Below, piece by piece: positions 12,452 through 24,702 of a stretch of DNA of 64,000 nt. The notes under the pieces were generated by a model, which searched no databases, was not told the DNA's origin, and saw only the letters and a list, made by a program, of their open reading frames with translations. The position numbers and the translations under genes were made by a program. The stretch is from NCBI GenBank assembly GCA_050084985.1, contig JBITNC010000001.1:171306001-171370000 (forward strand), read 5' to 3'. Origin of the DNA: Nageia nagi (taxonomy: Eukaryota; Pinophyta). The first letter of the stretch is position 1, and every line of letters starts with the position of its first letter.

Positions 12452-14280
12452 TATTGATCGATATGATGTAGCCTCAAGGGTTTGGTATGATCAAGTTCTC
12501 CATTGCCTATAATAGTAGGGTCCTTGAAAGAGCAAAAGATGGTGTGAATGTTCTTGTGTTGGTTTTCTACTCAATTTTTAGGTCATAGGTTGGTTCCTAT
12601 CTATTATGAAGGTTAAAAGTAATAGGAAAGAGATAAAAAGATAAAGAGTAAAAGGAAAGAGATGAACACATTAAACTAAATGTAAATGAGAACTATATAT
12701 CTTGAGCATTGTAGCATAAGTAGCAATCCATAACCAATATTAAGAAAAGTGAACTATCTTACCCTTGAGGTCTTGCAATCACAAGGCATAGCCACAACTT
12801 AAGACATAATTTCATACATAACATTCATAAAATGTAATAGACAACCACTTATCACAAAGGGTAAATCATTATCAATCTGAATTATCATATATGAAGAGAT
12901 CTTATAGACTTGGGTAAATTTGCTAAAATGTTTAACCTTTTGGATTTATAATAGTCCATTATTTATACATTTACATGTTTGATTGGGTAGTTATCTATCA
13001 TTAATATACACAAATACTCCTCTTGATTGAAAATAGTAAGGAAAACTATTTATAATTAATATTATAATTATGTTAAATTACATAGTAATCAAATACCAAT
13101 AGCACCATATTCTGGGAATTTGAAATTTTTGAGTTACTGTACTCATTGAGCTACAATATTCCTAGTTTATCATTGATTATTTTTTCTTGGATCTAGAGCT
13201 AATTGAAGATGCACTTATCTATAACTTGATTAGTATAATTTAGCACTATGCTTTATTGGTAGCTATCTACTTCTTGCAACCAATAATGATCAACATTATA
13301 TTACTGGTTGCATGGAATAATAGGGGCAATGAATAATATATTATTTAAGTCCAATAAAAAATTACCACTATCATATGAAAATGAGTCATAGTCAACACAT
13401 GGATAGAGCCATGGAGATTAAACACTTATGATCAAGTGTACTCAAGTGTTACATTTTACCCATTATTCTCCTATCAATCTAGTAGGTCTTATTTCTTCTT
13501 ACCAAACTCTAATGATGATCAAGTTTCTCTTAGCACTCATGAATTTTAGGTAAGAGGTGTGACATCATCATTGGAAATCAATGAGTTTTATTTGATTGCC
13601 TTCATGTAGTATTTTTTATTGAATATGATAGTACCTACCATTGTGGTACTTTCCACCATTCATTATTTTAGGACCTACTGATTTTAGCTAAAAATTTTGA
13701 CATCATCACTCAAAATTGATGGGTTTTATTTGATCTTTTATGAAATATTTCCCACTTAATGAAATATTGTCAATTATTTCTTATTCTAAGACCCACTAAT
13801 TTCATATAAAACGGTGACATCATTACTAAAAATCAATGGGCTCTAATCAATTAACTTGCCACATCGCTAGCAAATTCTCATTATTGGGTGAAGACCTCCT
13901 AAACAATGGCAAGTTCTTTGATATAACTCATTACAGATCTAGATGTTACTCAAAATTATATCTACAACAACTCCTAAACTTATATCTACAACAACTCCTA
14001 GACTTTATGTAAAAACTTACTTCCCTTACATATTACAATACTACCCAAAAATGGTACATTATTCCCAATCGTGACTTAGACAAACTTTTCATGAATGATG
14101 ACTCTTGTATACACATAATTCTTGAGGATTTCCATAATACCTATTAGATAGTAACTAGACCTTTTGGAATGAAATACCTAAGGCTAACACATATATAAAC
14201 AATACCTATATACTAATAACACCTAGAACTTTTAAGACTTGACACAATATTGAAAAAAGGCTAAATACATGTGAAGAAGA
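12452..14280 (-). repeat. probable 5' LTR of gypsy A
   Basis: The plus strand starts TATTGATCGATATG next to the primer site and is the counterpart of TGTTGATTGGGATTG, the outer LTR end in gypsy D. It shares GGTTGGTTCCT-ATCTATT and AGTAATAGGAAAG with D. A three-copy array with TGACATCATCA-type motifs lies further out (13545-13860), paralleling the five-copy array in D. The outer end could not be found by eye, and 14280 is an estimate. No ORF of note is present. Confidence 0.5.
13545..13860. repeat. three diverged tandem units of about 117-138 bp in gypsy A LTR
   Basis: Motifs TGACATCAT(C/T)A start at 13560, 13698 and 13815 (spacing 138 and 117 bp). Each is followed by an AAATCAATG-like segment, a TTTTATTTGAT-like segment and a GACC(T/C)ACT(G/A)A block. 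The spacings are close to those of the array in gypsy D. Confidence 0.7.
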
Positions 14281-14399
14281 AGATGAAGCAGGAGTTAGGA
14301 AAGATTTATTGAAAAGAATGAAAGCATAAGGAATATTGTAATATTACCCCATAATCAGAGTGTAATACTAAAACAATACACTACATAAGCATAATAATT

Positions 14400-15620
14400 T
14401 GATCTTGATGAGTTATTTTATTTGGATGATGAATCAGGATTTGTATCTTAATGAATTAAATCAATATTCCTAAGATTATTAGCCATTTCCATCATTTCAT
14501 TTTTAATATTAATTTGTCTTAACTCATCAACATCACTCCAACAAATATTGATAATATTTTCATCATCATTCAAGTTTCTTTATTGATTCTTACTCAAATA
14601 AATTGTTTGGATGATGATTAGGGTTTAAGGGTTCATCAAAGGTTGTATAATAAAAAGAATGATCATTTACTATATTTTTTATTAGTACCATATTTGGGAT
14701 AGACTACATATATTTAGGTTGATATTTTGGTTTATAATTTACATTATTGTTCCATCCTTTGTTGAATCTCTTATTGAATGATGGTCTATTTTCTCCTTGG
14801 GTACCATATGAATCAGCATTATGGTTTTTATTTCTATCTATTTTAGCTAATGTGTTACTAATAATAGTGGAGAAAATTTCCTTTGTATCATGAACTTGTT
14901 GATACAAACTATTAATTTATTCTTCATTCACTTTTGAAGAGTAATAAGTTCAAAAATTTTATGTTTTCTTTCTATAATTAATTATAATTGTATATCATTC
15001 TCTTGTTGTCTATCATGTTCCTTTCTACATGTATAATACGTTTTATACATTGGTATATAGCCAACAAATCTCTTTTATTGAGTTCATAATTGAAACATTT
15101 AGGAAATGCATTTTTATATAAACATATTGATTTTTCATGATTAGGCTCGATATTATTAGATAGCTTACCTCTAAGTCTAAGGAACCATGTATTGAATTCC
15201 TCCATAGTCTCATCCTCCTTCTTGATGGTAGACAACTCAATAAATATTGATAACTTATTATTTATTTTATTATTTTTCTTAGAAAAATTCTTCTATTGTT
15301 ATAAAATTAGCAATGGATTGTCAATTAATGGAAATGAACCATCCTCTAACATCTTTCTCTAGATATTGAAAGAATAATCTTAGCATAAATCTTCCTCTTC
15401 AACTTCTAAATTTTCCATAGAATTCAAGAAATTTTTTTAAGTGTTCTTCATTAGTAGCCATGGTATTCCTTATAACTTGGGGAAATGCTTAGCAACTTTA
15501 TTAGGTAAAGAATTGAGGATAAACCAATTTGTGAAGTCAAAGGTCTAATATATATTATTTATCCATTTATTAAGATTAACATTTCTTATATTTTCCATTG
15601 TTGGAATTAGTGAAACAAGA
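14400..15620 (-). pseudogene. retrotransposon gag remnant
   Basis: The minus-strand translation gives a Retrotrans_gag-like pattern: NSMENLEVEEEDLC near 15420, then IELSTIKKEDETMEEFNTWF and LRGKLSNNIEPNHEKSI at 15235-14978, then a Gly/Asn/Lys-rich tail (FNKRFNKGWNNN) at 14907-14704. It is broken by frameshifts and stops. No zinc knuckle, protease or pol follows, so this is an isolated gag from a further gypsy-type element of a different group from A and D. Confidence 0.65.
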
Positions 15621-17170
15621 GGGACAATATAAATAGGAAAAGGAGAAAAAATAATTTTATAAGAGGTGATTTATAACTTTCTTCTTACTAATTTTTTGTA
15701 ATTGTTTTATTAGGTTTTATAAATGATTGAAATATTATTCCCTTGTTACTCCTAGCATGAACCAAATTAGAAGCTCAATTGGTTGTTTATATTTATTTTT
15801 AATAATAGGGTCCTTGACACTCTTCAATAATGCAAATGTTTTTTTTTTTGGGATTTTAGATTATGGGTTCTTCTTAGTATATATTCACATAAATTTCATT
15901 TGGGAAAGTTCAAGTATTAATATCTTCTTAAAGAATCTAGGCACTTCCTGGTAATGGTGTCATAAAATTGTTGTAGAAAAATTGTGACCATTCTAATGAT
16001 AATTGAAAATATTTATCAAGAATCATAAAATTTGCCAAGACTCAACATAAATGAGATCACCAAGATGTGATCTTCTTTTTATATTTATCTAATATTATCC
16101 TCCTTATTTATCAATTCTGATATTGTAACCTTTGTAAATGGATATATTACTCTCTTAAGATATAATTATAGTACTTTTTGGTGTAACATTAGTGATATTT
16201 TTCCCTATTTATAAAATTATTTTAATCAATTCACCATGGAACCAATATTATAAAGCTTGGGACTGATTGATTCTTATATCCATATTCCTATTAGATAACA
16301 CTTACCCTAATCAACCTTTTTTTGAATATCATAACTTCAGATAAAATAGCAACAACAAAAATAGTTTTAACCATAATATACAAAAATATTAAAAATTATT
16401 ATTCAATTAATGTAAATTTTAAATAACATAGTATTCATTGGGCATGGAGTCAAGAAAGAATATAACACAAGCTAATATTACTATAAGAACAATGTTTGAA
16501 TAATGTTATCTAGAATTCACAATAATATGAATAAATGTACATAAAAATTATTTGAATAACATAATATTTTAATAGAACTAGATTGAAAAATGGGATTTAA
16601 GGGAAGGTGATTTGAGGCATTTTTGGTGTGATACTACATACTAATTGAGACATTAGATTAAATTTTAATCATCACATATTGAGCTCTATGAGGTATAGAA
16701 GAGAAAAGAATCAAAACATCAAGGGGAGACACTAGATACAAATGAAATATATGATCTACTAATACATTTTTTCCTGCAAAGACTCACATACTATTTTTTT
16801 CTTTTTATTGACATTCATGGTGGAATAAAATATAGCTACACTACATACTGAGTGAGCAAAATACCATATGATGGATGCCCTAGGATCATATATCAAGGGA
16901 TTAGGAAGGAACATATATCTGAAATTTAAAAATTCAAATTTGAATTGATGGGTGGTATCATTCTGATTTTGAAATACTAATGTTTCAATAAAGCTAAATA
17001 TATTTTATTATATACACTTAATATGAGTATCAAAAGAGATGATCCCTTCTTTACTATTAAGCTTCTTATTGGAAATATTGCTAAAATTTTCAATGTAAAG
17101 GTTGCTAGAGGGTCTCTTCAAATACTAATTTTTTTATTAATATAATTTACCCTATTAATAAAAAACTTTT
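15621..17170. other. unassigned AT-rich DNA
   Basis: No gene or clear element boundary is visible. A 75-residue open frame at 15727-15954 (plus) is hydrophobic and has no recognisable motif. A weak resemblance around 15790-15860 (AATAATAGGGTCCTTGA) to part of the gypsy A LTR (AATAGTAGGGTCCTTGA near 12510) suggests another LTR remnant, but this is not secure. Confidence 0.4.
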
Positions 17171-18000
17171 TATGTGTATCTTGCAATCATTACATACCAT
17201 GAAATTATGTTTGCATAATGCATATTATCAAAAAAATCTCAAGCCTTATGTATTCTTCCATATTTTGTATACATGTCTATCAGGGCATACAAAACCACAT
17301 TTGATTTACTAGCACCAAATAGACACACACACACCCAATTTATATTTTATGGCTATTTTGATAGTGAAGTTCAAAGTTACCTCATGATAGCCTGCATGGC
17401 CAAGAAGGTCAACAATGCATGTATAATAATTCATCTAAGGACTAATGCAATAAGAGTCACTCATGGTGTAAGGGTTTATTTTGAATTTTGCATACATGTC
17501 TATCAAGATATTCAAAACCATATAATCATTTTACAAGCAACAAGTAGACACACCTAATTTAGGTTTTATGGGTATTTTGGTAGTGGAGTTCAAAACTCCC
17601 TTAGGATAGCTTGCATGGCCAAGAAGGTCAACAATGCATGTATAATGATTCATCCCAAGAATAATACAATAAAGATTCCCTCCTCCTATAAGGGTTTGTT
17701 TCACATTTTGTATACATATCTATCAGGGTATTCAAAACCAAAATATTCAATTTACAAGCAACAAGTAGACACAACCAATTTAGGTTATATGGGTATTTTG
17801 GAAATGAAGTTTAAAGCACCCTTAGGATATCTTGCATGGTTAAGAAGGTCAATAATGTAATTATAATGATTCATACCAAGAATAATGTAATAAGATTCAC
17901 TCATATTGTAAAGGTTTGTTCTTAAGTGCTTTATCATATCTAAGAGTTTAAGGGCATCTTTATTGTAGCTATGAATTGTGTATCCTCTAATCATTGCAAA
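17171..18000 (-). pseudogene. PLS-type PPR gene fragments (left block)
   Basis: The minus strand encodes broken pentatricopeptide-repeat protein pieces of the class that binds organelle RNA. The open segment 17994-17785 reads GYTIHSYNKDALKLLDMIKH, then MNHYNYIIDLLNHARYPKGA, the typical end of the PPR tract and the E-domain start. Three related segments recur with a spacing near 220 bp; the plus-strand marker AGTAGACACA or a variant is at about 17325, 17545 and 17765. CATGGCCAAGAAGGTCAACA-type sequence (minus: VDLLGHA) occurs twice, at about 17396 and 17615. All copies are full of stops. The same families occur at 54780-58720. Confidence 0.75.
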
Positions 18001-19069
18001 CCATGAAAGTGTGTCTCATGGGGTTTGTATCCCTCACAACAATTTCCCTTACAAAATTCTTGGAGATAGAGTTGATTGCAATATGATAGTCATTACATAC
18101 TCAAAGGTTCTTCACAACTCTTAACAAATTCCCCTACTAGACTACATCATTATGTGATCTACAAGCATCAAAAAGATACATCCTTTATATTTGATGCTAA
18201 AATAGGAACATATTGTATTACAAAAAATAATGATTTATGTATTTAGTAGTTTCTTATAGATCCCTATGAGAATATAAGCTTTGGGATCTTTATTTTAATG
18301 GTAACTAATGTAAGAATAGTACTAGAGCATGTTTTATCTTGAGATCCCCATCAAAATGCATAAAGATATCTTTATATATGCTTTTATGAGATTTCATTAA
18401 TAATTTTGTAGAGTATGAACCCCCATGTCATAATATTTCTTAAGAAACAAATATGGGTATTAAGTGTTTAAGAATATATGGTGATTTTTAATTAATTGTA
18501 AACCAAGTGACTACAAGATAGTCATGTAAAGAGAAAATACCAAAATAGTGTGAGAAAATATGAATAGAAATGAAAATATTAATAACCTCTTAGTAGAAAT
18601 TAAAGAAGGGATTGTGCATGAAGAATCAGACCTAAATTTAGAAGTATAAGAATAAGAGTCACCTAAAATTGAGAAGAATAAGAAGGAAACTCTAGTAAAA
18701 TGTTACTCTAGAAGAACTTAGCACCATCTTAAAGGAAGATCAACTAAATATTATGGATCCTAAAGATCAAGTATAAATCATGGATGTTAAAAAGATATTA
18801 TCAAAGAATCTTGAACTAGAAAAACCCCTTTCAATTCTAGCAATTTTGAAGGAAAGGGAGATCCATTTTAGTAGGAAAGGTAAAAGGCATAAAATCCAAG
18901 TGTATTTTTTATTTTTTTATCATATACATCTTGTAAGATTTACACCCTTGTGGAAAGGATTTTTTTTATCAATACTATATGATCCACCATTAAGCTTCAA
19001 GAATATCTATTGAATTTATATAAAATGGATGGGTATCCATTCAAAAACCCCTTATTAATTTATCCTAGT
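18001..19069. other. unassigned DNA between PPR fragment and gypsy C
   Basis: Positions 18001-18200 may continue the PPR pseudogene, but no motif is clear. A 77-residue plus-strand open frame at 18780-19013 sits just before recognisable gypsy C aRNase H sequence, so it could be an upstream part of that element. It has no catalytic motif I can identify. Confidence 0.35.
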
Positions 19070-19210
19070 ATAAAAAAATATATACTACAAAATACCATTA
19101 TCTTAAGGATTACTAGAATAGAGTTTAATATTTTCTAGAATCTTTTCTAGCATTAGACCTAAAATACATTCCCTAAAAAACTCAATGAGCAAGTACATTC
19201 ATTAGCTACA
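19070..19210 (+). mobile_element. gypsy C, fragment 1 (end of aRNase H)
   Basis: The plus-strand translation gives TTKYHYLKDY, stop, NRV and LESFLALDLKYIP. This matches gypsy A aRNase H (NVKYHYLKNYRNRVWDLMESF, ISIPRKY) residue for residue in the conserved places. The reading continues after the solo LTR at 31820 (ATKG-like LQKE...). This is the oldest layer of the nest. All later insertions from 19211 to 51908 sit inside gypsy C. Confidence 0.75.
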
Positions 19211-19353
19211 AAAGATGTTGGAATGTATAATGCATTATTGTAAGGTATCTTAATGTAATTCACTTAATAATTAAGTGTATCCCTAAATACCTTGAGTATT
19301 TATTGAATATTATAATTTAAATTCACTAATATTTAAAAGTATCCCTAGATACC
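19211..19353 (+). repeat. solo copia LTR, left part, with AAAGA at its edge
   Basis: The LTR starts at 19216 with TGTTGGAATGTATAATGCAT, the same start as copia-3, and stops at 19353 where gypsy D begins; it resumes at 31398. It contains an internal duplication of about 57 bp: two versions of ATTCACT...AGTATCCCTA(A/G)ATACCTT...GTATTTAT...AATATAA, the second crossing the D insertion. AAAGA (19211-19215) faces AAAGG (31820-31824) on the far side, a 4-of-5 target duplication. There is no primer site or internal region, so I read it as a solo LTR. Confidence 0.8.
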
Positions 19354-20853
19354 TGTTGATTGGGATTGTGTAATATATGCACCATGAACAATCTCAACCA
19401 AAGTAAATCAAGAACAAACTATGGTGACAGTCTGATTTTTAGAGAAGGTTGGTTCCTTATCTATTGGGTATAAGAGAAGTAACAGGAAAGAAAATAAGAA
19501 GAGTAGAGTGCGAGGAATTTAAGCAAAGGGCTTAGAGTAACAAGAGAGAAAGTAAAGGTGAATCACTAGTTCAGCGTGGGCTTTCACAGGGTGTGAAACC
19601 TTGGTCTGAATCTAATGTAGTAGCTATAGTACAAGCTCTCACTCTCTAGTAGTTTCCCAGCTTTACTCTACCATATATGCAGACACAGTTATACTAATAG
19701 CTCATAATTATAATTTAGGAAACATGCCAAGCTGCCACCATGTAACCTAATTAAGAATAACAATTACAAGTGCTAGACAAGAAAGGTCAAGATGATATCA
19801 TATTACTGATAAAAACTACCAATCTTAGAAAACAAATGTAAAGAGCAATACTAGGGCTTTTGACCCCTTTTTCACTCTATTTTCATATACTTATACTAAA
19901 AAAATAACAGTTACAAGAAAATGAAAATAGAATGGTTACAAAAAATGGCCTCAAGATTCTGGCCACTTCTAACTATCATCATCTATGTATGCCATTTGTC
20001 TGAATGTTACAAAATTGAGAAGGTCATGGAAGGTAACATCTTCCAAAACTATGATTATCCTTTCTTTTGTGACATCATCATTTCACTTTGATGCACTTTA
20101 TTCACTGACTCTGGCTTTTCAATTACCCCTTGCTGACCTCACCATCTTTGGAACCTAGTCTTTACCAAAAATGTGACTATCTTTTCCTCTATGACATCAT
20201 CATTTTATTTTGAAACACTATACTTCTGGAACACTTAATTTATGGACTCCAGCTCTTCAATTATCTCTTGCTGACCTCACCTCCTCTGGAACCTGATCTT
20301 TTCCAAAAATGTGACTATCTTTTCCTTCATGATGTCATCATTTTATTCCAGAACACTTTACTTATGGAACACTTAATTTATAGACTCCATCTCTTCAATT
20401 ATCTCTTACTGACCTCACCTCCTCTGGAACCTAGTCTTTTCCAAAATTGAGCTTATCCTTTCTTTCATGATGTCATCATTTTGCTCTGGCATGCTTTATT
20501 CACTAACTCTAGCTTTTCAATTACCCCTTACTGACCTCACCATCTCTAGAACCTGGTCTTTACCAAAATTATGACTATCCTTTCTTCCATGACATCATCA
20601 CTTCGCTCCAGCATGCTTTATTTGCTTCAGAAAAACTCTCAGGGATCTTAAAATGAACTCATGATTGAAAGTAAAGTACACTGAGGCTTTAATAAAGAAT
20701 TTATTATGTATAGATATACATTATGGTGACTTCTGGGGGAAAATTTTGCCTTTAACAAAGAGGAATTTTGAACTCAGTATGAAAAATAATACCAAAATGA
20801 GATTTGTTATCTCAACTTTGAACCCCTAAAAATTGCACAACCTTACCCCAACA
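19354..20853 (-). repeat. 3' LTR of gypsy D
   Basis: The outer edge at 19354 is fixed by the target duplication. The first 510 bp (19354-19863) match 30883-31392 in inverted orientation with no net length change. The same kind of tandem array lies inside the LTR-like region of gypsy A, so the LTR probably includes the array at 20040-20640. A candidate inner end is 20853, where the sense strand would begin TGTTGGGGTAAGG (TGTTG...CAACA termini, about 1.5 kb). A TATA-like TGCATATATGG occurs on the sense strand near 19675. No convincing polypurine tract confirms the inner end. Confidence 0.55.
20040..20640. repeat. five-unit tandem array with TGACATCATCA/TGATGTCATCA core
   Basis: Core motifs start at 20070, 20192, 20330, 20468 and 20590, spaced 122, 138, 138 and 122 bp. 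Units 1, 2 and 5 have TGACATCATCA; units 3 and 4 have TGATGTCATCA. Shared blocks are CTGACCTCACC, GGAACCT and TTTTCCAAAA or TTTACCAAAA. The longer units carry an additional GGAACACTTAATTTAT segment. It lies within the probable U3 part of the LTR. Confidence 0.85.
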
Positions 20854-20855
20854 TG

Positions 20856-23800
20856 CATGTCTTTCGAAGAAGTCTTTTATTCTCAATTGGGCTAGATTTG
20901 TCCATGTTTGTACAATAGCCGTTGTAGGACCACTCCTTTATTGGCACATTGGTCAAAAAATTCAAACAAATTTGACTCATCAAAAGAAGTTAGTAATAAA
21001 TCTATATCCTTCACCTTTTGACTATCTTCCTAAATGTGTTTCAAAAATTCAGCCTTAGAGATGGGTGAGCTATCCTCCTTCCACAATCCTGGAAATCCAG
21101 CCTCAGATAATTTTGCTATCTTAGCTTTCTAGGTTTCTACCCCCTGCAACTACTTGATTAAATTATTTTTTTATTTCTTAGCACACCCATATCTCATGGA
21201 TTGGGTAGTCAATTGCTGAGATTAATTCAACTCTATTTCCCACATTTAGGACTTGGAGCTTCTCATTGGAAATCTCACCCAGCTTTTTCTTTACCCTCTT
21301 TGCTAACTTCTCCATGGGGTCAATAGTACTTTCACAGAGGCTGACATTTGTCTCTAATTTCTTCAACTCTAAAAAACATAGATCAATGTGATCTCTGAGT
21401 TGAATCAGTTGTTTAACCCTTAGGGATAATTACTCTTGGAATTTTTCTTTTATTTTGATCAAAAAATTTCTATCAACCTTATTAACATTCAAATTCAACT
21501 GCATCTATGCAATGTTTGCATTTAAATTACCAATTATTATCTCTCTTGCTGCTACTTCAACTGCTTTGGTTGTAATTTCTACATCCTTCTATGCTATGAC
21601 AACATCTTTCTTTACTAGGCTATCTGCAGTCAGGGTAGCAGCTAATATTGCTCTGAGAGTAGCTATATTATTGTCTATGGCTTTTAATTTTAGCCATTGA
21701 GAATCTAATTGTTGCTTCATTACTTCATTTGCCTTCTAAAGCTTATATATTTGACCTCTAATTTGGTCAGTTCATAAATATTTAAGTCCACAAGTGTTTG
21801 CAACAGCTCATTCTTATCACTCTGGGATATGCTCTTGGTATCTATCCTTACCCGGGTGTTCATTGCAGATAAATCGCTTTGCCCCTCTTGAGGATCTTAG
21901 GCAATAGCAACCTCTAAAACTCTACTTTTTGCATCCATAGACATTTGGAGCCTCACCAAATTATCAAGTGCTAGGATTTTTTGCATTTGCTTCTACATCT
22001 AGGCTTCCTGATTCTGCTTTGCTTGCTTGTACTGCTCCATGATCCCACTCACTGACACCTATTGACCAAATATTATGATGAATGGGGAGGCCACACTCAG
22101 CTCTGGTGTGGAAGAGGGTACCACCTGCTAAATTGGTGTAACAGGGCTAGCTTGACTAGGGCTAGAGACACTACTACTGATGGGTGTAGGTACAGACAGC
22201 TTTGGAGTGGATGATGGAGGTGATGATGGTACAGAAATGACACCAATGAGGGGAGTGATGAGGGGAATCGATGAAAAGGAAGTGGGTTTAGACCATGTGA
22301 ATGATGATAGCAAATTAGGAAGTGGTGGAAGGGTTGGTGATGGTGGGTATGAAGCAACGATGATGGAAGGTGAATAAGATGAAATGGGGGTGACTGTTGG
22401 AGGTGGAATAATTGCCAAGAGACCAGAAGAAACAACAGAGATAGGAGGAGGAATAAGAGAAGAAACCATACCTATGGAAGTGGAGCTCCTCTTCCTTTTC
22501 TTTGGTAGCTGAGGAGCTTTTGCAGCCTTTCTCTTTGTTGTATAGACTTTTCCCTACTTTTTTTTCCCACTTCTTGGGAAGTCTCTGGAGTGGTCTCTCT
22601 GGCTTCTTCACTAACTTGCTCTCTAGGGATAGGGGCTTGAGTTGCCTTTGACTATTGTTGCTACTCCTCTTCACCAAAACTTGCTAAAGAATCATCTGAT
22701 GAGACATCCATAGGATGCTCAATCTACCACATCTCCTCAAATTTTTTGTCCAAATTGAACTCCAAAGGGGAAAGCTTATTTCTGGACTCAACTCTATATT
22801 GTACAAATGCCACAATTTTCTCTTCACTCCACTTCTACCTCCTCAGGGTAGTTAGGGATGCTTTTGAGACGGAGTCCATCTTAGGGTCAAAATTGGCTTT
22901 CTTCTCATAAAAGCTCATCCATGGAGGCAATAAATCTTTTATAAGCAAGTTCCAGGGCATCACCCGGTCTTCACTTGCTAGGTTTCTCCACTACTCAAAC
23001 TTTGGCCTTATATCTGCCTTGAAGCTCGAAGGATTAGGCTAGCTTCTCAACTTCTTACCAAAAATATCCTCCGGTTCATACAACAAAAATTGGTTTATTT
23101 TTTTAAGTCTCTACCCCAGAAGCTTTTCTTCTAGACCCTCACTTCCACCCCTACTCTGCAACACCAAATCATGGACTCTAAGTGGGAGGCTGTAAGTGAT
23201 CCTCTTCTTTGCCAATGTCCCATACTTAGCATCTATGTAGTCCATCTACCTGGCAAACTCCATACTAAAAACCCAATCTATGACATGAATAGGTAGCAAA
23301 AATGGAGTCCCCAAAAAACTATACAACCTTATGAAAGTCCCCTCCTCAGTAAAAAACTAATCTCCTATCTCACCATGTGGCATCCTGAGGTATAGTTGAG
23401 AGGCTACCGATAATCTTGGGGTTGTCGGAGCCATTAAACTCATTGCTAGAAATAAAAAATGCTCTACAAAATTGTAATAATCAGCTCTCATTTTAACCTC
23501 TTTAGTCCATTTATCTATAGATTTGAGGGACCCATCCTCACTTTGCTTATTCAGGGTCATTTGAGAAAATAATCAGAATTCTAATGAATGAATAACCAAA
23601 TTAGGTATGAGATGAAAGCAAAATGGGAACCTTCCTCTATTCTTCATAACTACTTGAAGATCCCATTTGAAATAGCAACTAACCAATTATAAATAACAAG
23701 GGATCTAGGGTGGGATATCAGATATGCTATGGTCAGCTTACTCAGGGAAATATATCTGTCAGATTACTCTGCTATAGCAATTGACAACATGGATAGTAAC

Positions 23801-24290
23801 AACTAAGCATGTGTGTTAAAACTAGCTAGCAAGACTTCTGACTGAGGGACCTCTTTGAAACTCATTGCACCCTTTACATTCTTGTTTATCCAAGCTAGAA
23901 GATTTGTTTTCAATTTAGCACTTAGCCTTGTGTCCCAATTTACTACCATGGGAGTGGATTGAGGTGGCGGTGGGTTGAAAGCTTTTTCAATTGAAGGGGG
24001 GTCCAGGCTAAGAATAATTTTACCAAGAGGATTTTTGATAGTCCTCGAGGTAGCATCAAACCCCTTTTTACTAAATCTACCAACTCAGGGGCTAGAAAGC
24101 ATGTATGTGGAATGAAATACATTAACCTTGACCCCATGGGAGCATGTGCAATATGATTAAAGCTAAAATTCGGGCACTTACCTTTAGTCGTGCCCTTAGG
24201 ATTTTTGTTTTGAACTGTTATTTTGGTGTCTTGTAGCAACTCCATTGAATCAATAACTCCTTTAATGACTTTGGTTTGAGGGGGGGCCAT
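20856..24290 (-). pseudogene. additional ORF after integrase in gypsy D, function unknown
   Basis: The minus strand downstream of integrase keeps one protein-like reading for about 3.4 kb. It starts MAPPQTKVIKG at 24290 and is interrupted by stops mostly at expected Q or W codons. Visible parts are: an N-terminal region with NFSFNHIAHAPMGSRLMYF and PHTCFLAPELVDLV (24290-23943); a middle region with SIDKWTKEVKMRADYYNFVE and SVASQLYLRMPHGEIGD (23560-23357) and LLIKDLLPPWMSFYEKK; an acidic/Gln stretch; a Pro/Ser-rich segment (22469-22128); and a charged, possibly coiled-coil region (21366-21178). I do not recognise a domain. Tat elements are known to carry extra ORFs here; nothing in the sequence shows an envelope-like membrane protein. 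Confidence 0.6.
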
Positions 24291-24702
24291 GCTTAATATT
24301 TTAAAATACTTTGCTTACTCTGATCACTACCAACAATATTCTGTGCTTCTTACCTTTTGATCGTTATCTCTCTCGTGAATTTGAAGTTTGGGTAAATTTG
24401 AAATGAACTGCCTTTGCCCCTTTTAAAATTAGCTTCAAGGGTTAATGCACCACCTTTACTTGCACAAAATAACTCCATCAGTACTTTCATTTATAATAGA
24501 TCTAATCTTTCATGATTTTCTTATAAATCTCAAGATTTGATACTACTGATTTTCTCAGAAACTCCAATTCTATCGATGCAAACGTGTTATTCCCATTAAT
24601 ATTTCATTGCTATTAAATGACAAACAACAACCACACTTGCTTAAAATAAATGCACACAACACACTATTTACAATATGTACAAAATCATATCCTTTCTTTC
24701 GA

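Larger units (their letters stand above)
7732..14280 (-). mobile_element. Ty3/gypsy Tat-like element (gypsy A), left end lost behind copia-1
   Basis: On the minus strand the order is probable LTR, primer site (12417-12434), gag, protease, aRNase H, RT and the start of the RT-linked RNase H. The element then breaks at 7732 because copia-1 inserted there; integrase and the 3' LTR must lie beyond the left edge. Protein segments match gypsy D closely (gag, protease, NNVVEYEAFYLGL, MPFSLSNVGATFQRAMD), so the two belong to one broad lineage, but A is much more decayed. The right boundary is only estimated, because the other LTR is not in the window. Confidence 0.8.

Noticed and set aside
15727-15954. 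75-codon plus-strand hydrophobic frame
   Set aside because: AT-rich composition gives Phe/Leu/Ile-rich translations; no start context, homologue or motif.
19354-19872. Reading the two gypsy D ends as TIRs of a DNA transposon
   Set aside because: The internal region is a Tat-like gag-pol with primer site, and a 5-bp duplication fits LTR integrase; no transposase.
20040-20640. CRISPR-like regular repeats
   Set aside because: Units of 122-138 bp diverge along their whole length with no short constant repeat and unique spacers; plant retrotransposon context.
22097-22677. Several overlapping open frames on both strands
   Set aside because: Repetitive Pro/Ser-coding DNA keeps multiple frames open; only the minus-strand frame continuing the post-integrase ORF is credible.
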